Source of the DNA: Dastarcus helophoroides
Lineage: Eukaryota; Arthropoda; Insecta; Coleoptera; Bothrideridae
Assembly (NCBI GenBank): GCA_028583605.1
Contig: CM053331.1
Span: 2,440,001 to 2,504,000, forward strand
DNA length: 64,000 nt
Direction: 5' to 3'
Shown here: positions 1 through 12,000 of the stretch, in pieces
Layout: the number at the start of each line of letters is the position of its first letter
Numbering within the stretch: the stretch's first letter is position 1
Notes under the pieces: model-generated
Told to the model about the DNA's origin: nothing
The model's input: only the letters and a program-made list of their open reading frames with translations
Databases searched by the model: none
Translations under genes and position numbers: made by a program

Positions 1-2860
1 TCCATCTCTTCTCTCCTTTTCTCTTCCGATCTCTTTGTTCTCTTCCCATCTCTTCTGTTCTCGTCCCATTTCTTCTTTTTCCTTCCCATCTCTTCTCTTC
101 TCATTTATTATGTTCTCTTCTCTTCCCATCTCTTCTCTTCTCTTCTCTTAATTTCATTTCCCTTCTATTCTCTTTTTTTCTCTTCCCATCTCTCTCTTCC
201 CTTCTCATCTCTTCTCTTACCCTCCCATCTCTTCTTTTCTCTTTCCATATATTCTCTTTTCTTCCTATCTCTTCTCCTCCCATTCCTTTGTTCTCTTCCC
301 ATCTCTTCTCTTCATTTCATTTCCCTTCTATTCCCCTTTTTTTCGTTCCCATCTCTTCTCTTCCCTTTTCTTCTCTTCCCTTCTCATCTCTTTTCTTCCC
401 ATCTCTTCTCTTCTCTTCTCGTCTCTTCCCATCCTTTCTCTTCTCTTCCTATCTCATCTATTCTGTTCTCTTCTCTTCATTTCATTTCCTTTCTATATCC
501 CTTTTTTCCATTCCCACCTCTTCTCTTACCTTTTCTCCTCTTCCCTTCTCATCTTTTCTCTTCCAGTCTCTTCTCTTCCCATCACTTCTCTTCCCATCTC
601 TTCCCTTCCCATCTCTTCTCTTCCCATCTCTAGTCTTCTCTTCCCGTCTCTTCTCTTCCCATCTTTTCTCCTCTCTTCCCATATCTTCTCTTCCCATCCC
701 TTTTCTTCCCATCCCTTCTCTTCTTTTCCTATCTCTTCTTTCATCTATTCTGTTTTCTTCTCTTCCCATCCCTTCTCTCCCATCTCTTCTCTACCAATCT
801 CTTCTCTTCCCATCTCTTCTCTTCCCATCCCTTCTCTCCCATCTCTTCTCTTCTCTTCCCATCTCTTCTCTTCCCATCTCTTCTCTTCCCATCTCTTCTC
901 TTCCCATCCCATCTCTTCTCTTCTCTTCCCATCTCTTCTCTTCTCTTCCCATCTCTTCTCTTCCCATCCCATCTCTTCACTTCTCTTCCCATCTCTTCTC
1001 TTCTTTTCTCTTCCCATTTCTTCTCTTCCCATCTCTTCTCTTTCCATTTCTTCTCTCCCCATATCTTCTCTTCCCATCTCTTCTCTTCTCTTCCCATCTC
1101 TTCTCTTCTTTTCCCATCTCTTCTCTTCCCATCTCTTCTCTTCCCATCCCTTCTCTCCCATTTCTTCTCTTCTCTTCCCATCTCTTCTCTTCCCATCTCT
1201 TCTCTTCTCTTCCCATCTCTTCTCTTCCCATTTCTTCTCTCCCAATATCTTCTCTTCCCATCTCTTCTCTTCTCTTCCCATCTCTTCTCTTCCCATCTCT
1301 TCTCTTCCCATCTCTTCTTTTCTCTTCCCATCTCTTCTCTTCCCATCTCTTTTCTTCCCATCTCTTCTCTTCTCATCTCTTCTCTTCTCTTCCCATCTCT
1401 TCTCTTTCCATTTCTTCTCTCCCCATATCTTCTCTTCCCATCTCTTCTCTTCCCATCCCTTCTCTCCCATCTCTTCTCTTCTCTTCCCATCTCTTCTCTT
1501 CCCATCTCTTCTCTTCCCATCCGATCTCTTCTCTTCTCTTCCCATCTCTCCTCTTTCCATCTCTTCTCTTCCCATCTCTTCTCTTCTTTTCCCATCTCTT
1601 CTCTTCTCTTCCCATCTCTTCTCTTCCCATTCCTTCTCTCCCATCTCTTCTCTTCTCTTCCCATCCCTTCTCTTCCCATCTCTTCTCTTCCCTCCATCTC
1701 TTCTCTTCCCATCTCTTCTCTTTCCATTGCTTTTCTCCCCATATCTTCTCTTCCCATCTCTTCTCTTCTCTTCTCTTCTCTTCGCTTCCCATCTCTTCTC
1801 TTCTTTTCCCATCTCTTCTCTTCTCTTCCCATCTCTTCTCTTCCCATCTCTTCTCTTCTTTTCCCATCTTTTCTCTTCCCATCTCTTCTCTTCTCTTCCC
1901 ATCTCTTCTCTTCCCATCTCTTCTCTTCCCATCTCTTCTCTCTTCCCATCTCTTCTCTTCCTTCTCCATCTCTCTTCCCTTCTCCTTCTCTTCCCATCTT
2001 CTCTTTCTATCTCTTCTCTTCCCATTTCTTCACCTCTCTTCCCATCCATTCGCTTCTCTTCCTATTTCTTCTCTTTCCATCTCCTCACTTCTTTACCTAT
2101 CTCTTCTCTTCCCATTTCTGCTCTTTCCATCTCTTTTATTCCCTTCTCTTCTCTTCCCTTCCAATGCCTTCTCTTCCAATCTCTTCTCTTTCCTTCCAAT
2201 GCCTTCTCTGCCAATCTCTTCTCTTCCCATGCCTTTTCTTCTCTTCCCTTCCTATCTCTTCTCTTCCCATCTCTTCTCTTTCAATCTCCTCACTTCTTTT
2301 CCTATCTCTTCTCTTCCCATCTTTTTTCTTCCCTTCCCATCTCTACTCTTCCTATTTCTTCTCTTCCCGTCCCTTCTCTTCTCTTCCCTTCCCATCTCTT
2401 CTCTCCCTTCTCTTATCTTCCCTTCCCATCTCTTCTCTTCCTATCTTTCTCCCCCAATATCTTCTCTTTTTTCTCTTCCCATCTCTTCTTTTTCGTTCCC
2501 ATCTCTTTTCTTCCTATCTCTTCTCTTCCCGTCCTCCGATCTGTTTTCGTCCCTTCCCACCCCTTCTCTTGCTGTCCTTTCCCATATCTTCTCTTTCCAT
2601 TTCTTCTCTTCTTATCTCTCCTTTCCATCTTTTCTCCTCATTTTTTTTCTCTTCCAATCTCTTCCCTTTCCACCTCTTTATTTCTCAGTTCTTCCCATCT
2701 CTTCCCATCCCTTTTCTCTCTTTATCATCTCTTCTCTTTTCTTCCCATCTCTTCTCTATCCATCTTTTCTCTTCTCATCTCTTACATTCCCTTCTCTTTC
2801 CTTCGCTTCCATTCCCACCCCTTCTATTTTCGTCTCTTCCTTTTTTTCATTATTATGTTG
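1..2860 (+). repeat. Pyrimidine minisatellite (CCCATCTCTTCTCTT-type)
   Basis: Almost pure C/T on the + strand, built from degenerate units of about 10-15 bp such as CCCATCTCTTCTCTT, with roughly one A per unit. The tract starts at or before the window edge and ends about 65 bp before the 3' splice site of the first otk exon seen here, so it is most likely intronic and pyrimidine-rich on the sense strand. Long open frames run through it on both strands (Ser/Phe/Leu/Pro-rich on +, Arg/Glu/Lys-rich on -), but these come from the absence of stop codons in a simple repeat. Confidence 0.95.
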
Positions 2861-2927
2861 ACAAATTATTATAGAGGGCAACAATCTTCTATCGGTAGGG
2901 AAAACGTCAAAGTTCTTTCTTTTACAG

Positions 2928-3072
2928 ATCTCTGATGCTGGAGAAGTTCGAGTGGATGATGACGGGAGATTAATTATGGACAAAGTCACGTTAGAAAATG
3001 CCGGGAATTACACTTGCGTAGCCGAGAACATAGCTGGGAAAACGTCCAAGACTGTCGAGATAATCGTAACCA
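2928..3072 (+). CDS. otk: otk exon: C-terminal part of an Ig domain
   Basis: The acceptor follows TTTACAG and the donor is GTAAGT. Read from the first base, it encodes the second half of an I-set Ig domain, with GRLIMDKVTLENAGNYTCVA containing the typical D/E-x-A/G-x-Y-x-C motif. It ends in phase 1, splitting a Ser codon with the next exon. The acceptor lies about 65 bp beyond the end of the pyrimidine minisatellite. The first half of this Ig domain must be encoded upstream of the window or of the tract. Confidence 0.88.
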
Positions 3073-6000
3073 GTAAGTAACCGTCCAAAAGAGAAACTCG
3101 ATCGTTTGAAATACAGCAGACTTTTGAAATGTTCACAAAACTGCGTATCAGCTGATTTTTGTTTAATATCGTCTTGTTTGGTCTTCAGTCTTTTTCAGTT
3201 TATTATAAAATTGAGACATATCAATTGAACAATAATGGGAATTCGTTAAAAGATTTTTAACTCTCCGTTGTTAAAACATTTTTCCGCCATAATTTTGGTC
3301 GTTTTGGTCGTAATTTTGGTGGTCCTTGGTGGTGGTGGTGGTGGTGGTGGTTCTTGGGTATCTCTTTGAAGATGATAGCTTGGCTATCGAAACGCGTTAG
3401 AGCAACCTCTGGTGTGTTTTTCAATCGTTCTTGGTTTCAGGGGATTTGTATTTCAATTTTTCCGCCTTTTAGGATTATCATCTTTGACAAATGACAATTA
3501 AATGTTCCGTAATTAATCAGTTAAACGTGCTCAAAATTGAAAATATGTACAACCGCAGCCATAGACTAGTTTCGGCTGGAATGTCTCCTGATTGTGGTTG
3601 TAGAACCTCTTCCACCAGCAGATAAATTTTTTTTTCATTATTAGTGGAAGTTTTTTTTCAACTGGAGCTGAAAGTTTTTTCATTCGTTGTTCTTTCTATC
3701 TGCAGGTGGAAGTATTTCTCTTGCTTTTAGAAGTTACTTCTACTTTTTGGCGAAAATTTCATTAATCTGGAGCCGGAAGTTTCCTTCAGGTAAAATCTGG
3801 TATTTTGCCCAATCTGGTCCTGGGGACATTTTACTCAGATAATTGGAGATTTTTCTTTTTTTTTTACTACAATTTTCCATGTCGTAATTGCAAACTTCCT
3901 TCCTTTTATCAAATTGTTCTTCTGTCGTAGGTGCCTCCCCATATAGGTTAGGTTAGGTTTCTATAATAAGCTTTCCTCCATCTCTTTTTGGTGAAAAATT
4001 TTAGATATCTGAAAATTTTCACGGTTTGCTGTTGTTTTCCATTCTTTATAATTTGATGTTTCGATGCAATTTCTTCTATTGAAGCTTCTTTCACTTGCAA
4101 TTCATCTTTGTGGTACTAAATGTCTTTCATTTCTCTTTTCTTCTTTTTTCCTCTTCCCTTCTCTTCATCTTCTCCTTTCTCTTCCCTTCTACCTCCTTTC
4201 TTGCTCTTCTTATTTCCTTCCCATTCTCTTCTTTCTCATCTTCTTCATCTATTCTTCTTCATATTTTTCCTTTTCCCCTTCTCTTCATTCTCTCCTTTCT
4301 CCTTCCCCTGCTTTTCTTTCTCTTAATTTTCTTCCTCCTTATCCTCTTCTTCTCTTCTTTTTCTATTTTTCCTCTTGTTCCACTTTTCTTCTCTTTTTCT
4401 TCTATTCTTCCTCTACTCTTCTTCGTCCTTCCCTTTGCCTGGTTCTCTTTTTCCTCTTATCTTTCCCTCTTCTTCTTTTTCTCTTCTTCTCTTTCTCCTT
4501 CTTTTTCTTCTCCCTTTTTCCCCTTCTCTTCTTCCTCTTCTCTTTTTTCTCTTCTTCCCCTTGTTTTCTTCCTTTCTAATTTTTTTTTCTTCCACTTCTC
4601 TTTTTTCTCTTGTTCCTCTTCTCTTCTTCCTCTTATCTTCTCCCTCGTCTCTTCTTTCTCTTCTTCCCTTTGTCTCCTTTCTCTTCTATTCTTTCTCTTC
4701 TTCCCTTTGTCTTCTTTCTCTTCTATTCTTTCTCTTCTTCCCTTTGTCTTCTTTCTCTTCTATTCTTTATATTCTTCCCTTTGTCTTCTTTCTCTTTTAT
4801 TCTTTCTTTTTTCTCTTCTCTTCTTTCTCTTCTTCCTCTTCTTTCTTTTTCCTCTTCTCTTCTTTCTCTTCTTCCTCTTCTTTTTTCTTCCTCTTTCTCT
4901 TCTTCCCTTTGTCTTCTTTCTCTTCTATTCTTTCTCTTCTTCCCTTTGTCTTCTTCCTCTTCTATTCTTTCTTTTTTCTTTTCTCTTCTTCCTCTTCTTT
5001 CTTTTTTCCTCTTCTCTTCTTTCTCTTCTTCCTCTTCTTTTTTCTTCCTCTTCTATTCGTTCTCTTCTTCCCTTTGTCTTCTTCCTCTTCTATTCTTTCT
5101 TTTTTTCTTTTCTCTTCTTCCTCTTCTTTCTTTTTCCTCTTCTCTTCTTTCTCTTCTTCCTCTTCTTTTTTCTTCCTCTTCTCTTCTTTCTCTTCTTCCT
5201 CTTATCTTTTCCCTCGTCTCTTCTTCCTTTTCTCTTCTTCCTCTTCTCTTCTTTGTGTTCTTCTTCTTATAATCTTTTTTTTCCTCCTCTTTTATTTTTT
5301 CTCTTATTAACTTCTCCCCCTTCTATTCTTCCTTTTCTCTTCTTTCTTTTCTTCCTTCTCTCTCCTTCCTCTTCCCATTTTTCTTTTTCCTCATCTCGTC
5401 TTCCTCTTCCCTTATTCCTCTTCTATTTTTTTCTTCTTCCTTCTCTCTTGTTCCGTTTCTTCATTCTTTCTAGTTCTTCTCTTCTTCCACCTCTCTTCTT
5501 CCTCTTCTCTTCTTTCTCTCCTCCTCTTCTTTTCTTTCTCTTCCTATTTTTATCTCTTCTTCTTTTTCTCTTCTTTCTGTTCTTCCTCTTATATTCTTTC
5601 TTTTCTTCCTCTTTTATTATTTCTCTTCTTCTTATCTCCTCCCTCTTCTATTTTTCCCTTTCTCTTCTTTCTTTTCTTCCTTCTCTCCCCTTCCTCTTCC
5701 TCATCTCGTCTTCCTCTTCCCTTATTCCTCTTCTTTTTTTCTTCTTCCTTCTCTCTTGTTCCGTTTCTTCATTCTTTCTAGTTCTTCTCTTCTTTCTCTT
5801 CTTCCTCCTCTGTTCTTCCTCTTCTCTTCTTTCTCTGCTTCCTTCTCTCTTCTTCCTTCTCTCTTCTTCCTCTTCTTTTCTTTCTCTTCTTCCCTATTTC
5901 GTCTTCCTCTTTCCTAATTACGTTTCTCTTGTTTCTCTTCTTCTCTTCATCTTCGCTTCTTTCTCTTCTTTTCTTTCTTTTCTTCTTTCTTTTCTTCCTC

Positions 6001-9000
6001 TTCTTTTCTTTCTCTTCTTCCCTCTCTCTTCTTCCTCTTCTTTTCTTTGTCTACTTCCCCATTTCGTCTTTCTCTTCCTTAATTTCTTTTCTCTTATTTC
6101 TTATCTCTTCATTCTCTTCTTCCTGTTATCTTTTTTCTCTTCTTCATATTCTTTTTTTCTCTACTTGTCTTCATCTTCGCTTCTTTATTCCCTTTTCTTT
6201 CTTTTCTTCTTTCTTTTCTTACTCTTCTCTTCGTTCTCTTCTTACTCTTCTCTTCTTCCCTTTCTCCTTCTCTTCTTTCTCTTCTTCCTTCTCCTATTTC
6301 TCTTCTTCGTTATCTCGTCTTTCTCTTCCGTTGTTTCTTTGCTCTTTTGCCCCTTCTTTCTTTTCTCTTCTTCCTCTCTTCTTCTTTCCCTTATCTTGTT
6401 ACTCTTTTCTCACTTTTTGTTTTATTTTCTTTACTTCCTTTTCTTCTTCTTCTCTTAGCTCTCTTCTGTTACTTTCTTTTCTTTTTTCTTTCTCTTCTCT
6501 TTTTGTTCTTTACTTTCTTCATTCTTTTCTTCCGCTTTCTTTACTTTTCCTTCTATTCTCGTTTTCGTTCCTCTTATTTTCCCCCGCTCCTCTTTATCCT
6601 CCTCTCTTCTTCTTATCTTTTCCTCTTATCTTTTTCCTCTATTCTTCTTCCGTTTTTCTTTTTCCTCTATTCTTCTTCCGTTTTTCTTTTTCCTCCTTTT
6701 TTCTTAGTCGTTTCTCCCCTTTTTTCTTCTGTCTGTTTTTCCTCTCCTTTTCTTTCCGTTCTCTTCTTTCTTATCGGTTCCTCTTTTTTTTCCTTATCGT
6801 CTGTTCCTCTCCGTGCTCTTCCGTTTTCATTTCTTCTCTTGTCTTTTCTTTCTCTTTTCCCCCTTCAGTAGTTCTTCAATAAACTTTAGTGCGATTTGAA
6901 CTACTGTAAGTCAAGTTCTTATTATTCTTAAATATTCGTAGGCAAAGCGGAAATAACACAACATCCCACCAGCGTGACTGTCGATGAAAACGAAGATTCC
7001 GTCTTAACGTGCTCTTACGATTCCAAATCGGAGCCATACACCGTGGTCAAGTGGAGGAAGGATGGAAAAACGTTGAAGCATGAACATATCAACGAAATAT
7101 CCTCCAAACAACCTAGAATCAAAGTATTCAAACACAATGGTACCCTCGTTATCCATTCGACTCAAGTAACTGACAGAGGGGAGTATGTTTGCGAAGTTTA
7201 CACCGCTGGATTTGATCCGGTGGTCTCGAAACCAGCCACGATTTCCGTCATAGGTAAGCAAAAATTACAATTACATGACCAAATGACTATTCAAAACGTG
7301 CGCATGGTACCTTACACTGAATATGATCTTTTTCATTCATGTTTTATTCGTGTTTTTTTCGCTAGTTACTCCTTCCATAATTCTAGATTTTCAGTAACTT
7401 TCTGTTAGGAATTGGGAATCTTTTATAGATTGCCCCAGCAGCGATTGCGTTGGATTTTTGTCTGTCAATCGCTGTTTGTAAATCAACAAAAATCCAACGC
7501 AATCGCTCTTAAGGCAATCCATAAACGATTGCCAATTCTTAACACAATGTTACTGAAGATTTAGAATTGTGGAAGGAGTAACTGGCGAAGAAAAGATCAA
7601 TAAATTATAAATAAAAATAACACAACTTCGCAAAGAAGATACAGACAGTGTCTGGATATACCCTCGTATTAGAAATAGATCAAAATTGATGATGTGTCAA
7701 TTTCAAATTTTTTAGAGACTTTAAAATTCGCGCCACCGCCAGTTAGTAAGAAACTGGAGTTGGGCAGCGTCGCCAAGTTACACTGCAAGGCACAAGGGAC
7801 GCCGCCACCTTTAATTCGTTGGGAGAAAGACGGTGTGGCGTCTGAGAATTTCCCAGATCATATAGCGGACACGAACGGGACTCTCCATTTCAATGGGGTT
7901 CTGGCCGCGGACAAGGGGAAGTACAACTGTATCGCATCCAACAGTCAGGGGACCATAAACGTCACCATTAACATCGATGTTGTTGGTAAGAAAGTTGAAC
8001 TGGATGCTAAATTTTTCTAGATATTTTGACGCAGTTTTTCAGAGATTTTGTCGTAAATTTTTTAAGAGGTGTGAACTTTTGACTAAAACTGTAACTGTAG
8101 CAAAACGCCTTTCCAGAAAATTACTGTTTTTAAAGAAATTAGGTTTTAAAAATTGATACACAAATCTTGTTCCCTCAAACCAAGAAGTAGTAGAAGTATC
8201 TGTCTGTCGAAACGCGTTAGAGTAACTGTTGTGTTTTTAAATCTTTTTTGGATTCAAGTGACAAGATTTGTATATCAACAGTAATTATGAAATTAGCTTT
8301 TTTTTGCAATTGTAGTGACTTTTAATTTCATCTTGATGATTTCTTCCAAAAAAAATTCCAAAGAGCACCATTTAGATACATACATACATTTGGTCTGAAT
8401 GCTTGCAGTGGCCCCCAAATTCAGTATTCTACCGAAAAATCCCACGGAGGCCGTCGAAGGCGAATCAGTCTTGATCGAATGCATAGTCGAAGGCTTTCCA
8501 AAACCTACGATACATTGGGACAAAAATTTGGTAATGAACGACTTCGACCGACCCAGATTTAGCGTCTTACAGAACGGCTCTCTGTTCATCTCCGAGGTGC
8601 GCAAAGAAGACGAAAATAAATACGGCTGCACTGCGGGCAGCAGCGCCGGTTTGAACCGGAAGGAAGTTCAACTTATCGTCCATGGTAAGTATTTGCGAAA
8701 CCCAAACGACATTTATCTGACTTTTGGTGTATCTTCTAGGAGCGTCAGCCGTTACGAAAGCCGTTTTAATCACCATGTCGGTAGCGGCCGCGTACATAAT
8801 CCTAGTCGTTGGGTTGATGGTATGGTGCAGATACCGCCGCAAATCGCGGAAACTCCCCATGACCGATGGTAGTGTGTTGTTCTGGTGGTATTTCATGGTT
8901 TAATAACTTTGTTTATTAGGAAGCAAATTAGAAAACGGGGATCTCGATCATACGGAGCTTAAAGATGGCGTTAACGGTCACGATTCTAAGGCGATCCCCA

Positions 9001-12000
9001 ATGGAGTCGACAGCGCCAAAGAGGGTCAAAAAAGCGACGGGGCCGAAACGACGCACTCCCAGAGCTCCGCCCAGTCGAAACGCTCCAAATCTAGCTACGA
9101 CAAATTGGCCTTGTCGCGCACCAACCTCAAAGACTTGAAACTGATCGGTGAGTGGTTTTGTCTTCCCTTATTTTTCCTTCGTTTTTTCCTCGCCTTTTTC
9201 CTCTTCAAACTCTACTTTCCTTCCTTTCTTTTGCTTTTTTGCGGTCTTTTTACTTTTTTTTTGCCATCTTCATCTTTCTCTTCTTGCTCAATTAATTTTA
9301 GACATCTTTAAAAATTTCGACTGTTTCAAAATATCCACTTTCCTTTTAAAATGACGACCATTTTTATCAACATTGTGACTTTTTTCGAAGATCTGACGAT
9401 TTAAATGTTGACCCTTTCTCGAAGGTTTAACTTAAGTTTTGACTCTTTCTCGAAGATTCAACTTAAATGTTGACTCTTTCTCGAAATTTCAACTTAAATG
9501 TTGACTCTTTCTCGAAATTTCAACTTAAATTTTGACTCTTTCTCGAAGTTTTAACTGAAATTTTGACTCTTTCTCGAAGTTTCAACTTAAATTTTGACTT
9601 TCTGTTTAAAAATTGGATTTTTTCAAAAATTTTGGCCTCTTCTCAAAACTTTCAGGTTTTTGAAATTTCCGACCTTTTTTCGAAGCTCCGATTTCTTGTG
9701 AACATTTCAGTTTTTTTTTTAAATGACGACTTTGTTCAAAACATCCTTTTTTCCTTAAAAATATTGACTTTGTCCAAAATTATGACTTTTTTGAAGACAT
9801 GCCGCTTGAAATTTCTATTTTTTCTCGAATTTTCAAGTTTTTCTATTGAAAAATTGGACTATTCAGAACATTTCGACCTTTTAAACCTTTTTGAGGGTTT
9901 TGTAATTTCGACTATTTTTGAAAACTTTGATCTTTTCTCAAAATTTATTTCTTTTAAAAATTTGGACCCTATTTCGACCTTTCAATCTTTTTTTTTTGTT
10001 GAAAACTTGTTTTTTTTTAAATGTCGACTTCTTTAAAATAATCATTTTTCTTTAAATATTCCGATTTTCTTCAAAATATTCATATTTTTTAAATTTGTAT
10101 TTTTTTCAAAATTTTGACTTTTTTTCAGAATCTCAACGTTTGAAATTTCAACTCTTTTTTGAAATTTAAACTTTTTGTAAATCTGACTCTTTAGAAGTTT
10201 CGAATTTTTGAAAATTTTGATATTTTTAAAAATTTAGTTTTTTTAAATCCGCCTTCCTTTAAAAATTACGATTTTTTTATTAATATTTCTTCTTTCGAAG
10301 ATTTGACTTTTTAAAGCTTGACTTTTGCTTGAAGTTTCAACGTTTTTTTCTATTGTTGACTTTTTTTATCTTCTTTCTCTTCTTGCTTCTCTTTTTTTCT
10401 TGCTTTTCTTGCTTTTCTTTATCTATTTGGTCTTCTTTCTTTTCTTCCTCTTTTTCCTTTTCTTTCTCTTTTCTAATGTTAATTTTCTTTCTCTTCTTTT
10501 TCCTTCTCTCTTATTCCGCTCTTTTTTCCTTTTCCTCCTTTTTTCTTCATCATCTCGCTCCTCGTTTTTTTCTTGCTTTTCTTTATCTGTTTGGTCTTCT
10601 TTCTTTTCTTCCTCTTTTTCCTTTTTTTTCTCTTTTCTAATGTTAATTTTCTTTCTCTTCTTCCTTCTCTTCTTTTTTCTTCTCTCTTATTCCGCAATTT
10701 TTTTCTTCCCCCCCCTTTTCTTTATCATCTCGCTCCTCTTTTTTCTTACTTTCCTTTATCTATTTGGTCTTCTTTCTTTTCTTCCTCTTTTTCTTTTCTT
10801 TCTCTTTTCTAATGTTAATTTTCTTTCTCTTCTTCCTTCTCTTCTTTTTTTTTTTCTCTTATTCCGCCCTCTTCTCCATTTCCGCCCCTTTTATTCATCA
10901 TCTGTTCTTTATTAAGTTTTCCTCTTCTTTTCCTTATGTTACCGTCTTCCTCTTGCTTTTCCTTCATCCCCTCTTCTTTCTTCCCCTTTATTCTTTCTTC
11001 TTCATCTTCCCTTTCTCGTCTCTTCCTTGTCTTGCATTTTTCCTCTTCCCTTTCTCTTCCTCCTCTTTTTTCTTCTCTCTTCTTCCTTCTTTTCCTCTTT
11101 TCTTCTTCCCTTCGACTTCTTGCTCGTCTTTTTACTCCTTTTTTTCTATTTTTTCCCCTTTATCTATCTGTACCTTCTTTCTCTTCTCCATGAGCTTTTT
11201 CTTCTGCTTCTTCTTTATCTATTTGCTGGCCTTTATTTTCTTTCTCTTCTGCTCTTCATTGTCTCTTTCTTTCTTCTTTTCTTGGTCTTTATTTTTTTTT
11301 TCTAGTTATTTCTCTTATTTTTCTTTCTCTTTTATTTGCTTTCTCTCATCTTTATTTTCTTTCTCTTCTTTAGCCTCTGCCTTTTTTCCCTTTTTTTCCT
11401 GTCTCTTCTTTCTTATTTCTTATTTTAATCTTCTTTCTCTTCTCCCTTCTGTTCCTCTTCTCTTCTGCTTTTCTTTTCTATTTTATAGCCTTCTCCTCTT
11501 CTTCCGTGTCCTCTGCTCTTCCGTGTCTTCGCTTTTTCCTCTTTTCTTTTTGCCCTCTTCCCTTTCTCCTCTTTCTTTCCTCCCGTCTTATTTTTCCTGT
11601 TTTCCTCATCTTTGCTTTTTCTTCTCTTCCTTCATTTCTCTTTTTTCTCTTCCTCTTCTTTTACTCCTTTTCTTTTCCTACTCTTCTCTTCTTCCTCTTT
11701 TCTTCTCTTCCTCTTCTTTTACTCCTTTTCTTTTCCTACTCTTCTCTTCTTCCTCTTTTCTTTTTCCTCTTTACTTTCTCTTCTCATTTTCCTCTTCCTC
11801 CTTTTCTTTACTTCCTTTTTTCTCTTATCTTCTTTCCTTTCTCATTTCTTCTTTCGAATCTCTCTTTTCTCCTTCTTTTCTTCTTCTCTCCTTTCTCCCT
11901 TCGTCTTTTTGCCCATTTGTTCGTTTCTTCCCTTATTTTTATCTTTATCTTCTTTCTCTTCTAAATCCTCTTTCTTCTGGTTCTTCTTAATCCATTTGCT

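Larger units (their letters stand above)
3073..4110 (+). other. otk intron, mostly unique sequence
   Basis: Non-coding intron. It contains a short (GGT)n microsatellite near 3320-3352, a copy of the foldback repeat family B near 3343-3462, and an imperfect inverted repeat around GCAGATAAA (about 3612) and TATCTGCAGGTGG (about 3698). No supported exon was seen. Confidence 0.6.

Noticed and set aside
741..2049. Minus-strand Arg/Glu/Lys-rich ORFs opposite the pyrimidine tract, and similar + ORFs at 36157-36570 and 37324-37852
   Set aside because: Same artefact read from the purine strand: translations of GAAGAGATGG-like repeats with no independent coding evidence.
288..2861. Very long + strand ORFs in the pyrimidine tracts (857, 787, 470, 452, 408 codons), Ser/Phe/Leu/Pro-only
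   Set aside because: Stop codons need A and G, which are nearly absent from C/T repeats. Composition is pure simple sequence, with no domain and with splice sites placing the tracts in introns.
3944..3958. TAGGTTAGGTTAGG resembling the insect telomere repeat (TTAGG)n
   Set aside because: Only two to three units in the middle of an intron, which is within chance expectation.
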